The notes under the pieces were generated by a model, which saw only the letters and a program-made list of their open reading frames with translations, had not been told where the DNA came from and did not search any database. DNA of 64,000 nt, taken from positions 3,206,501-3,270,500 of the forward strand of contig NZ_JBBPBZ010000002.1 in assembly GCF_038070105.1 (NCBI RefSeq). The letters run 5' to 3'. This DNA is from Methylocystis sp. IM3. Lineage in GTDB: Bacteria > Pseudomonadota > Alphaproteobacteria > Rhizobiales > Beijerinckiaceae. Shown here piece by piece: positions 56,942 through 64,000 of the stretch. How positions within the stretch are numbered: the stretch's first letter is position 1; every line of letters begins with the position of its first letter. A program made the position numbers and the translations under genes.

Positions 56942-57694
56942 ATGTCCCCTTTAATGAGCGAACCGGCGCTCTCGGTTCACGGTCTTTGCAAGAGCTACGG
57001 CCAGCGCAGCGTCGTCGGACCCCTCGATTTCTCCCTGCCCCCCGGCTCCGTCACGGCCCTCCTCGGCGGCAATGGCGCGGGCAAGACGACGACCATCGGC
57101 ATGGTGATGGGCCTGATCGAGCCCACCGCCGGAACGATCCGCGTCTTCGGCCACGACCTGCTGCGCGAGCGCTACGAGGTGCTCGGCCGCATGAATTTCG
57201 AGAGCCCCTATGTCGATCTGCCGCACCGGCTCACCGTGCGGCAGAATCTGCGCGTCTTCGGCCTCCTCTATGGCGTCTCCGACATAGAGGCGAAGATCGA
57301 GGAGCTTGCCGACGCCCTGGCGCTCAAGGACTTTCTCGACCGCCAGACCGGCCGGCTCTCCGCCGGACAGAAGACGCGCGTCGCCATCGCCAAGGCGCTC
57401 GTCAACGATCCGCAGCTTCTGCTGCTCGACGAGCCCACCGCCTCGCTCGATCCCGACACGGCCGACTGGGTGCGCGCGCGGCTCGAGGCGCATCGCGCCA
57501 CGCATAATTGCGCGATCCTGCTCGCCTCGCACAATATGGGCGAGGTCGAGCGCCTGTGCGACCGCGTGATGATGCTCAAGGAAGGCGTCGTCGTCGACGA
57601 CGACTCGCCGGCGCGGCTCATCGCGCGCTACGGCCGCGCCAATCTCGAGGAAGTCTTTCTCGACGTGGCGCGCGGCCGCGCGGGAGCGGCCTGA
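56942..57694 (+). CDS. ABC transporter ATP-binding protein (ABC-2 exporter type)
   Basis: A 250-residue ATPase of the ABC-2 (drug/antibiotic/polysaccharide) exporter group. Walker A GGNGAGKTTT (about residues 42-51), signature LSAGQKTRVAIAKAL (about 140-154), Walker B LLLLDEPTASLD (about 162-173) and H-loop SHNMG are all present. C-terminal LEEVFLDVAR is typical of this subgroup. The start is either ATG 56942 (used) or ATG 56954. Its stop TGA overlaps the permease start by one base, so they are coupled. Confidence 0.88.
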   Translation: MSPLMSEPALSVHGLCKSYGQRSVVGPLDFSLPPGSVTALLGGNGAGKTTTIGMVMGLIEPTAGTIRVFGHDLLRERYEVLGRMNFESPYVDLPHRLTVRQNLRVFGLLYGVSDIEAKIEELADALALKDFLDRQTGRLSAGQKTRVAIAKALVNDPQLLLLDEPTASLDPDTADWVRARLEAHRATHNCAILLASHNMGEVERLCDRVMMLKEGVVVDDDSPARLIARYGRANLEEVFLDVARGRAGAA

Positions 57695-58512
57695 TGGGAG
57701 GCGTTTTTTCGCTCCGGCGCGTCGGCGCCATGGTTTTGCGCTACAGCTATCTGCTGCGCGCCTCCTATACGCGCGTCCTCGACATCATCTACTGGCCGTT
57801 CCTGCAGATGCTGACCTGGGGCTTTCTGCAGACCTATCTCGTCAAGGCGGGCGCGCTTCAGGCGCCGGGCGGCGCGGCGCAGGCCGCCGGCACGCTGATC
57901 GGCGCGATTCTCCTGTGGGACATTCTGCTGCGCGGCCAGCAGGGCTTCTCCTTTTCCTTCATCGAGGAAATGTGGTCGCGTAATCTGCCCAACATTCTCA
58001 TGAGCCCGCTGCGGCCGGCGGAATTCGTCGTCTCGCTCATCGTCATGAGCCTCGTGCGGCTCATGGTCGGCGTGCTACCGGTGACGCTGCTCGCCATCGT
58101 CTTTTTCGGCTTCAATCTCTGGGGGCTCGGCGTCGCCTTCGGCGCCTTTTTCGTCGTGCTGATGTTCTTCGCCTGGAGCATCGGCCTCTTCGTCTCGGGC
58201 CTGTTGCTGCGGCTCGGGCTCGGCGCCGAAAATCTCGTCTGGTCGCTGATGTTCTTCGTGCAGCCGCTCGGCGCCGTTTATTATCCGGTCTCGACATTGC
58301 CCAACTGGCTTCAACCCGTCTCCTGGACGCTGCCGCCGACCTATGTCTTCGAGGGGCTTCGCGCGCTGCTCATCGACCATGTGATCCGCTGGGATCTTCT
58401 GGCGCAGGGGCTTGCGATCGACGCGCTGCTCTTCTCCCTCGCCTGCTTCGCCTTCGGCAAGCTTTTGAACAGCGCGCGCCGGGCGGGCACGCTTTTGCAA
58501 GCGGGGGAATGA
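57694..58512 (+). CDS. ABC-2 type transporter permease
   Basis: A 272-residue six-helix permease of the ABC-2 family. A first segment RASYTRVLDIIYWPFLQM leads into the transmembrane part, and the C-terminal half contains MFFVQPLGAVYYPVSTLP before WTLPPTYVFEGLRALL, conserved in ABC-2 exporter permeases. With the upstream ATPase it forms a half-size exporter of unknown substrate. Its stop overlaps the tlyA start (ATGA). Confidence 0.87.
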   Translation: MGGVFSLRRVGAMVLRYSYLLRASYTRVLDIIYWPFLQMLTWGFLQTYLVKAGALQAPGGAAQAAGTLIGAILLWDILLRGQQGFSFSFIEEMWSRNLPNILMSPLRPAEFVVSLIVMSLVRLMVGVLPVTLLAIVFFGFNLWGLGVAFGAFFVVLMFFAWSIGLFVSGLLLRLGLGAENLVWSLMFFVQPLGAVYYPVSTLPNWLQPVSWTLPPTYVFEGLRALLIDHVIRWDLLAQGLAIDALLFSLACFAFGKLLNSARRAGTLLQAGE

Positions 58513-59246
58513 TGGGGGCGAAACGCGCGGATGCGGCGCTTTGCGAACGCGGCTTCTTCGAAAGCCGCGCCAAGGCGCGCGAGGCGATCGAGGCGGGACT
58601 CGTCACCGTCGACGGGCGCCGCGTGACGAAGCCCGCGACGCCGATCGCGGAAGGGGCGGAGATCGTCGCCTCGGCCCCCTACCCCTGGGTCTCGCGCGGC
58701 GGCGTCAAGCTCGTGCACGCGCTCGACGTTTTCGGCGTCGATCCCGCGGGCCTCTCCTGCCTCGATGTCGGCGCCTCGACGGGGGGCTTCACCGACGTGC
58801 TGCTCGCGCGCGGCGCCCGCCATGTCGCGGCGGTCGATGTGGGCCATGATCAATTGCACGAACGGCTGCGGCGCGATCCGCGCGTGACCTCCATGGAGGG
58901 CCAGGACGCGCGCAGCTTGAGTCTTTCCCAACTCGCCGAGGCCCCGGCCGTCATCGTGATGGATGCGAGCTTCATCTCGCTCTCGGCGCTGTTGCCGAAT
59001 GTGTTGTCGCTCGCGGCGCCCGGCGCCATGCTCGTCGCGCTCATCAAGCCGCAGTTCGAGGCCGGACGCGCGGCGGTCAGAAAAGGCATCGTGCGGGACG
59101 AAGCGGCGCACGCCGAAGTTTGCGCCCGTACGCACCGCGAGATCGAGGGCCTCGGCTGGCGGGTCGCCGGCGTGACGCCCTCGCCGATCGCCGGCGGCGA
59201 CGGCAACCGGGAGTTTCTCGTCTGCGCTCGTCGCTCCGAGGGGTGA
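58509..59246 (+). CDS. tlyA: TlyA family S4/FtsJ-like RNA methyltransferase
   Basis: A 245-residue protein with an N-terminal S4 RNA-binding domain (about residues 5-60, ADAALCERGFFESRAKAREAI) and a Rossmann methyltransferase domain beginning YPWVSRGGVKLVHAL and LDVGASTGGFTDVLLARGA (about 84-102). KPQFEAGR (about 180-187) is a TlyA hallmark. TlyA proteins 2'-O-methylate 16S/23S rRNA; hemolysin annotations are historical. It is translationally coupled to the ABC permease. Confidence 0.9.
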   Translation: MMGAKRADAALCERGFFESRAKAREAIEAGLVTVDGRRVTKPATPIAEGAEIVASAPYPWVSRGGVKLVHALDVFGVDPAGLSCLDVGASTGGFTDVLLARGARHVAAVDVGHDQLHERLRRDPRVTSMEGQDARSLSLSQLAEAPAVIVMDASFISLSALLPNVLSLAAPGAMLVALIKPQFEAGRAAVRKGIVRDEAAHAEVCARTHREIEGLGWRVAGVTPSPIAGGDGNREFLVCARRSEG

Positions 59247-59301
59247 GACATGACCATGCCGAAGCGCCTACAAGCGATCCACGCGAGCGCCGCGCCTCCC
59301 T

Positions 59302-59340
59302 CCCTCCCCTTTACGGGGAGGGTGGCCCGCAACGCGGGCC
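59302..59340. repeat. REP-like intergenic element with two adjacent hairpins
   Basis: CCCTCCCC (59302-59309) and GGGGAGGG (59315-59322) form an 8-bp stem with loop TTTAC, directly followed by GGCCCGC (59324-59330) and GCGGGCC (59334-59340), a 7-bp stem with loop AAC. The style (CCCTCCCC...GGGGAGGG followed by a GGCCCGC hairpin and GGGTGGGG) is that of short palindromic intergenic repeats dispersed in alphaproteobacterial genomes. It lies between tlyA and the methyltransferase gene. Confidence 0.6.
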
Positions 59341-59374
59341 GGGTGGGGTTGGGCCAACAAACGGGCGCCGCCCA

Positions 59375-60637
59375 ATGAAAGAATTACGCATCGAACGTCT
59401 CGGCCATCGCGGCGAAGGCGTCGCCCATGACGGCGGCGCGCGGGTCTTCGCGCCCTATGCGCTTCCCGGCGAGACGATTCTTGCGGAAATCGAGGGAGAA
59501 CAGGCGCGGGTCGTGGAGATCGTCGACGCCTCGCCAGACCGCATCGCGCCCATTTGTCCGCATTACGCCCATTGCGGCGGCTGCGCCGTGCAGGCGCTGG
59601 CGCCGGCGCGTTACGACGAATGGAAGCGCGGCCTGGTCGAAACGGCGCTCGCCCATGCGGGGCTGCGGCTCCCGGTGGCGCCGCTCGTCCATGCGCATGG
59701 GGCGGGACGCCGGCGCGTCACCTTTCACGCCCGCATGGATCGCGGCAAGGCCCGCGTCGGCTTCATGGCGGCGCGCTCGCACGAGATCGTCGAGATCGAC
59801 GCCTGCCCCTTGCTCGCGCCCAGCCTTTCCGGGGCGCTCCCGGCCGCCCGCGCCATCGCGCAGATCCTCGCCACCCGCGGCAAGCCGCTCGATATCGCCA
59901 TCACCGCCACGCGCGAGGGGATGGATGTCGATCTGCGCGGCGCGGGACCGCTCGACGCCAAGGAGGTCGGCGCGCTGACCGAGGCGGCGCAGGCGCATGA
60001 TCTCGCCCGCCTGACGAATCATGGCCGGCTCGTCGCGCTGCGTCGGACGCCGCATGTCGCGGTCGGCTCCGCCAGCGTGCTGCTGCCGCCGGGCTCCTTT
60101 CTCCAGGCGACGCAGGCCGGCGAAGAGGCGCTCGCCGCGCGCGTGCTGGAGGCGACGCGCGGAGCGAGGAAGGTCGCGGATCTCTTTTGCGGCGTCGGCG
60201 CCTTCGCGCTGCGCCTGGCGGAACAGGCGAAAGTCTCGGCCTATGACAGCGCCGCCGGCGCGGTCGACGCCATGCGCGCGGGCGCCCGCGCCGCCCCCGG
60301 CCTCAAGCCGCTCGAAGGGGAGGTCCGCGACCTGTTCGCCCGGCCGCTGTCCGCGCGGGAGCTTTCGCCCTTCGACGCGGTCGTTTTCGATCCGCCCCGC
60401 GCCGGCGCCCTGGCCCAGGCGACGGAAATCGCGGCGTCGGACGTTCCTCTCGCGGTCGCGGTTTCCTGCAATGCACAAAGTTTCGCGCGCGACGCCGCGC
60501 TTTTGATCAGCGGCGGTTTCGAGGTGAAGGGAATCACCCCGGTTGACCAGTTCCGCTACGCACCCCATGTCGAGATCGTTGCGGTCTTTTCGCGCAGCTC
60601 GGGCCAGAAAAGGGCAAAACGCAGCCTTTTAGGGTGA
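59375..60637 (+). CDS. Class I SAM-dependent RNA (uracil-5-)methyltransferase, TrmA/RlmCD-type
   Basis: A 420-residue enzyme. It has an N-terminal TRAM-like segment (about 1-60), the iron-sulphur cysteine cluster ICPHYAHCGGCAVQ (about 63-76), a central beta domain, SAM motif VADLFCGVGAFALRLAE (about 267-283), FDPPRAGALAQ (about 338-348) and the catalytic Cys in VSCNAQSFARDA (about 362-373). It methylates a uridine in rRNA or tRNA at C5; the exact site is undetermined. ATG at 59375 starts the conserved KELRIERLGHRGEGVA; the upstream frame is the REP-like element. Confidence 0.9.
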   Translation: MKELRIERLGHRGEGVAHDGGARVFAPYALPGETILAEIEGEQARVVEIVDASPDRIAPICPHYAHCGGCAVQALAPARYDEWKRGLVETALAHAGLRLPVAPLVHAHGAGRRRVTFHARMDRGKARVGFMAARSHEIVEIDACPLLAPSLSGALPAARAIAQILATRGKPLDIAITATREGMDVDLRGAGPLDAKEVGALTEAAQAHDLARLTNHGRLVALRRTPHVAVGSASVLLPPGSFLQATQAGEEALAARVLEATRGARKVADLFCGVGAFALRLAEQAKVSAYDSAAGAVDAMRAGARAAPGLKPLEGEVRDLFARPLSARELSPFDAVVFDPPRAGALAQATEIAASDVPLAVAVSCNAQSFARDAALLISGGFEVKGITPVDQFRYAPHVEIVAVFSRSSGQKRAKRSLLG

Positions 60638-60729
60638 ATCCCTTAATTTTCGGGCAATGGTTCTGTGTCGAGAATGTCTCAACGGAGGGAAATCGAGATC
60701 AAATTTGGCCGCGCCTACAGCAAAGCCCG

Positions 60730-60758
60730 TTGCCGCAGAAAAAAATCAGGCATAGGAT
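60730..60758 (+). promoter_or_regulatory. Possible sigma-70-type promoter for the small secreted peptide
   Basis: TTGCCG at 60730-60735 and TAGGAT at 60753-60758, 17 bases apart, each match four of six consensus positions. The start would be near 60765, about 55 bases before the peptide's ATG. The gap 60638-60729 shows nothing else recognisable. Confidence 0.3.
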
Positions 60759-60819
60759 TTGCGAGATGGTCCGGTGCAGGCGGGGACCCGATGGTCTCCG
60801 GAACTGGAAGGAGATAATC

Positions 60820-60942
60820 ATGATGAATGCGCTTATCGCCGCAGCATTGTGTAGTGTCGTCCTCGCAAGCGCGCCCAGCGCCGCGCGCGCTTACGTCTAC
60901 GCCCGCAGGAAAGACGCGAGAGCACGCCGTCCCCGTTACTGA
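60820..60942 (+). CDS. Small secreted basic peptide (40 aa), unrecognised
   Basis: ATG at 60820 begins a 40-residue peptide: a signal peptide (MMNALIAAALCSVVLASAP, cleavage likely after SAARA) followed by a short Tyr/Arg/Lys-rich mature part with RRKDARARRP. AAGGAG six bases upstream is a strong ribosome-binding site. No family is recognised. The predicted mature part is about 15 residues, strongly basic. It sits between the methyltransferase and FAD-oxidase genes on the same strand. Confidence 0.6.
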   Translation: MMNALIAAALCSVVLASAPSAARAYVYARRKDARARRPRY

Positions 60943-61046
60943 CGGCCGGCTCCACAACGAAAAGGGCGCCTTCTCTGTCTCAGAGCGCTTGGTTTGACGC
61001 GCCCGATCTCTGCGATCGCCTCAGGGCGATCGTCGGATCTTCCGCC

Positions 61047-62402
61047 GTGGCGGCCGAAGCGGCGGAGATGGACGCTTACCTCTCCGAACCGCGCGACCTT
61101 TATCGCGGCCGCGCAATGTGCGTCGTCAAGCCCTCGGACGCCGAGCAGGTCTCCAGCGTTCTCTCGCTTTGCAACGCGCATGGGGTGGCAATCGTTCCAC
61201 AGGGCGGCAATACGGGCCTCGTCGGCGGCCAGACGCCGGATGCGAGCGGCCGGCAGGTCGTCCTCTCCCTGTCGAGACTGAACCGCATCCGCGAAGTCGA
61301 TCCGGCCTCCGACGCCATGACGCTCGAAGCGGGCGTGACGCTGGCGCGGGCGCAGGAGGTTGCGGAAGCGGCGGATCGCTATTTCCCGCTCTCGCTCGCC
61401 TCGGAAGGCAGCTGCACCATCGGCGGCAATCTCGCGACCAATGCGGGCGGCGTTCATGTGCTCGCCTATGGGGCGGCGCGCGATCTGGCGCTCGGGCTCG
61501 AAGTCGCGCTGGCCGACGGCCGCCTGCTTTCGACGCTCGGCAAATTGCGCAAGGACAATACGGGCTACAATCTCACCCAGCTCTTCATCGGCTCGGAGGG
61601 CACGCTCGGCGTCATCACCGCCGCGACCCTCAAGCTTTTTCCGCGCCCGCGCTCGAAGGCGGTCGCCTTTCTCGGGCTCGAAAGCCCCGAAAACGCCCTG
61701 GCGCTGCTCAATTTCATGAAGGGCCGCGCAGGGCCTGCCCTTCAGGCCTTCGAACTCCTGCCGCGCCTCGGGCTCGACCTCGTTTCGCGCCACATTCCCG
61801 GCGCGCGCGACCCGCTCGGCGCGCCCGCGCCCTGGTACGTGCTGTTCGAAATCGCCGGCTTTTCAGACGGCGAGGCCGAGCGCATCGCGGATGCGGCGCT
61901 CGCCGAGGCGCTGGAGGCGGAATTGATTTTGGACGCGACGCGCGCTCAGTCGCTGGATCAGGCGGCGGCGCTGTGGCGGCTGCGCGAGAGCATGTCGGAA
62001 GCGCAAAAGCGCGAGGGCGGCTCCATCAAGCACGATATTTCCGTGCCCATCGAACGCATCCCGGAGTTCATCGCCGAGGCCGGCCGGCGCATCGCCGCGC
62101 GCTTTCCGCAGGCGCGGCCCGTGCCGTTCGGCCATATGGGCGACGGCAATCTCCACTATAACGTCTCGCAGCCGGCGGGCGCCGACAAAGCCGCCTTTCT
62201 CGCGCAATGGGACGAGATGAACGCGCTCGTTCACGGGCTCGTGGACGAATTCGGCGGCTCGATTTCCGCCGAGCACGGGATCGGCCAATTGAAGCGGTCG
62301 CTGCTCACGCAGGTCAAGAGCCCGGTCGCGCTCGATGTGATGCGCGCCCTCAAGAACGCGCTCGATCCCAAGGGCGTGCTCAACCCCGGCAAGCTCCTGT
62401 AA
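61047..62402 (+). CDS. FAD-binding oxidase, D-2-hydroxyglutarate/D-lactate dehydrogenase-like (GlcD family)
   Basis: A protein of at least 451 residues in the FAD_binding_4/FAD-oxidase_C family. It shows VPQGGNTGLVGGQTPDASG (about 50-68, the PP-loop), the FAD site SEGSCTIGGNLATNAGG (about 117-133) and the C-terminal metal/substrate histidines in GHMGDGNLHYNVS and AEHGIGQLKR. It oxidises a D-2-hydroxyacid. GTG at 61047 is the first standard start, but family-like residues continue upstream in frame (see the finding on 60975). Confidence 0.87.
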   Translation: MAAEAAEMDAYLSEPRDLYRGRAMCVVKPSDAEQVSSVLSLCNAHGVAIVPQGGNTGLVGGQTPDASGRQVVLSLSRLNRIREVDPASDAMTLEAGVTLARAQEVAEAADRYFPLSLASEGSCTIGGNLATNAGGVHVLAYGAARDLALGLEVALADGRLLSTLGKLRKDNTGYNLTQLFIGSEGTLGVITAATLKLFPRPRSKAVAFLGLESPENALALLNFMKGRAGPALQAFELLPRLGLDLVSRHIPGARDPLGAPAPWYVLFEIAGFSDGEAERIADAALAEALEAELILDATRAQSLDQAAALWRLRESMSEAQKREGGSIKHDISVPIERIPEFIAEAGRRIAARFPQARPVPFGHMGDGNLHYNVSQPAGADKAAFLAQWDEMNALVHGLVDEFGGSISAEHGIGQLKRSLLTQVKSPVALDVMRALKNALDPKGVLNPGKLL

Positions 62403-62405
62403 TGT

Positions 62406-63107
62406 TCACACGAGCGTCGGGGCCAACGGCTCCTGCAGTTTCGCGCCCTCGCTCGTCGCCTTGTTGATCTCCGGGCCGATCTCGAAAAACTCCAGCGCAT
62501 CGTCGGCGGCGGGCTTCAAAAGCGCCGCGGCCTCCTCGACGCGCGTTTCGTCGCAGTCGAGCCAGCGGGCGAAATCCTTGGGCTCGATGATCGCCGGCAT
62601 GCGGTCGTGAATGGCCGCCGTCGCGCCGCTGGCGCCGGTCGTGAGAATGCAGGCCGTGTCGATTTCCGCGCCATCGGCGCCGGCGTAGGTCTCCCACACT
62701 CCGGCGAGGCCCATGGGCGCGCCGTCGGCCCGGCGGAAGAGATAGGGCTTGCGCAGGATCCGGCCGCCGGCGGGCAGTTTCAGCCATTCGTAATAGGCGT
62801 CGGCGGGCACGAGGCAGCGGCGCCGCTTCATCGCGGCGCGAAAGCTCGCCTTGTCGACGACCGTCTCGGCGCGGGCGTTGATGATCAAGGGAAAGTCGCG
62901 CGGGTCCTTCACGAAGCCCGGCACGAAACCCCAGCGCGCCAGCATGAAACGCCGCACGGGTCCCTGCGCGCCCCGCTCGGTCGTGACGACGGCGATCGGC
63001 TGAGTCGGCGCGATATTGTAGCGCGGCGGGAAGTTCGGCGTCTCCGCATAGCCGAAGAGCTGGCGGATCGCCTCCGGCGCAGAGGTCAGGGAGTAACGCC
63101 CGCACAT
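62406..63107 (-). CDS. SOS response-associated peptidase (SRAP, YedK/HMCES family)
   Basis: A 233-residue SRAP protein that forms a stable DNA-protein crosslink at abasic sites in single-stranded DNA through Cys2. The catalytic set is visible: MCGRYSLT at the start (Cys2), the Asn in LIINARAET (about 77-85), Glu in YYEWL (about 106-110) and His in IHDRMPAII (about 164-172). ATG at 63107 is required to expose Cys2; the longer frame to 63128 would bury it. It is convergent with the FAD-oxidase gene, three bases away. Confidence 0.92.
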   Translation of the reverse strand: MCGRYSLTSAPEAIRQLFGYAETPNFPPRYNIAPTQPIAVVTTERGAQGPVRRFMLARWGFVPGFVKDPRDFPLIINARAETVVDKASFRAAMKRRRCLVPADAYYEWLKLPAGGRILRKPYLFRRADGAPMGLAGVWETYAGADGAEIDTACILTTGASGATAAIHDRMPAIIEPKDFARWLDCDETRVEEAAALLKPAADDALEFFEIGPEINKATSEGAKLQEPLAPTLV

Positions 63108-63154
63108 TGAAACCAGCCGCCTCCTCATCAGCTCCGGGGACTCGCAGATAAGCT

Positions 63155-63901
63155 CTATTTCCGCGCGAAAAAGGCCGCGAGCCGCGCCCGCGTCTCATTC
63201 GACGCGAGCGCCTCGGCGAAGAGCCGGGCCTCCGCGTCGATGCGGGCCAGCAGGTCGGCCGGGTCGCCGCGCAGCAGGCGCCGGGAGGCGACGAGCGCCT
63301 CGGCGGGCTTCGCCGCCAGCGCCTGCGCCGCCATCATGGCCGCCTCCAACACGCCCTCGGACGGAGCCAGCGCGTTGACGAGGCCGAGGCGATGCGCCTC
63401 CTCGCCAGAAAAAGGTTCCCCCAGAAGCAGATATTGCGCGGCTCTGGCCATGCCGAACCGTTGCGGGACCAGAAGGCTCGCCCCCGCCTCCGGCACGAGG
63501 CCGAGGTCGATGAAGGGCATGCGCAGGCGCGCCTGCGGGGCGGCGTACACGAGGTCGCAATGGAAGAGCATCGTCGCCCCGACGCCGATCGCGTCCCCCT
63601 TCACCGCCGCCACCATGGGCTTCTCAAAGGCCGCGAGCGCGCGCACGAACTGCAAGGCCGGAAAATTCTCCAGGCTCTCCGAGAGGAAATTGCGGAAGTC
63701 GGCAAGATCGTTGCCGGCCGTGAAATCCTCCCCCGCGCCCGCGAACACGACCGCGCGCACCGCGGCGTCCCGCTGCGCCGCGTCGAGCGCCGCGATCAGC
63801 GCCCGATAGGCGTCCCGGTCGAGCGCGTTCTTCTTTTCCGGCCGGTTGAAGACGAGACGCAGAACGGCGCCGACGCGAGAGAGATGAATCTTTTCGGACA
63901 T
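63155..63901 (-). CDS. Enoyl-CoA hydratase/isomerase family protein
   Basis: A 248-residue crotonase-superfamily enzyme. The oxyanion-hole strand GEDFTAGNDLADF (about 57-69), KGDAIGVGATMLFHCDLVYA (about 99-118) and the catalytic-type Glu in LVPEAGASLLVPQRFG (about 132-147) fit enoyl-CoA hydratases of the Ech/PaaG type. Acyl-CoA substrate is unknown. ATG at 63901 (MSEKIHLS) is chosen; the frame remains open to near the window end. Directly downstream on the same strand is the SRAP gene. Confidence 0.87.
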   Translation of the reverse strand: MSEKIHLSRVGAVLRLVFNRPEKKNALDRDAYRALIAALDAAQRDAAVRAVVFAGAGEDFTAGNDLADFRNFLSESLENFPALQFVRALAAFEKPMVAAVKGDAIGVGATMLFHCDLVYAAPQARLRMPFIDLGLVPEAGASLLVPQRFGMARAAQYLLLGEPFSGEEAHRLGLVNALAPSEGVLEAAMMAAQALAAKPAEALVASRRLLRGDPADLLARIDAEARLFAEALASNETRARLAAFFARK

Positions 63902-64000
63902 GCCTGCCCTCTTGCCGCAGCGAGGCGTTCGATGCGAAGACCCGAGCCGGAGGGCTTCGGGCTTCGCGAGCGTATCGGCCAGGCGGATACGCAGCAACCG

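Overview
The window is GC-rich chromosomal DNA from an alphaproteobacterium, most likely order Hyphomicrobiales (Rhizobiales) and perhaps a Methylocystis/Methylosinus/Beijerinckia-type lineage. The reasons are the gene families and their arrangement: cycH/cycJ/cycK/cycL-type cytochrome c maturation genes, bacterial transglutaminase-like cysteine peptidases (DUF920), the hopanoid transporter HpnN, a heparinase-family gene next to purH, fused indolepyruvate:ferredoxin oxidoreductase, BluB, and CHCC zinc-finger and DUF2721 proteins. The genus is inference. Base composition looks even throughout. I see no insertion sequence, prophage, CRISPR array, rRNA or tRNA.

Layout. 1-6 kb: 5' end of purH, a heparinase II/III-like protein, gamma carbonic anhydrase, two tandem transglutaminase-like peptidases and a MipA/OmpV outer-membrane protein. 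5.5-11.4 kb: FAD monooxygenase, CHCC zinc-finger protein and the ccmI-ccmE-ccmF-ccmH operon. 11.4-19.5 kb: DUF2721 protein, purB, a VIT-type metal transporter with an extra N-terminal membrane domain, a DadA-like oxidase, an acyltransferase, an unannotated 35-residue membrane protein, ccdA and a DUF1624 membrane protein. 19.6-32.3 kb: hpnN plus a DUF2147 protein ending in a terminator, then an RND multidrug efflux operon (outer-membrane factor, adaptor, two permeases). 32.3-42.3 kb: minus-strand iorAB-cobK-cobQ-cobC-bluB, with a divergent DUF1007/NicO nickel-cobalt uptake pair. 42.4-50.6 kb: acyl-CoA synthetase, the coupled bioF-bioD-bioA operon, an isoprenylcysteine-methyltransferase-like protein and copA. 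50.7-64 kb: SDR, adenylate cyclase, ubiE-ubiB, mutM, an ABC-2 exporter with tlyA, a TrmA/RlmD-type methyltransferase, a small secreted peptide, an FAD-linked oxidase, an SRAP protein and an enoyl-CoA hydratase.

Links between genes. CcmI/E/F/H and CcdA serve cytochrome c maturation. NicO/DUF1007 could supply cobalt for the CobK/CobQ/CobC/BluB steps. BioF, BioD and BioA catalyse consecutive biotin steps. UbiE and UbiB act in ubiquinone synthesis.

Most of the window is core metabolism. The points most worth following are a CopA ATPase whose C-terminus is a CopZ chaperone with its own ideal ribosome-binding site and start codon; a VIT transporter fused to a second membrane domain; two exact TTAA-N7-TTAAC (CtrA-type) boxes before a transglutaminase-like gene; a candidate ~100-nt small RNA; and two very small ORFs (35-aa membrane, 40-aa secreted).
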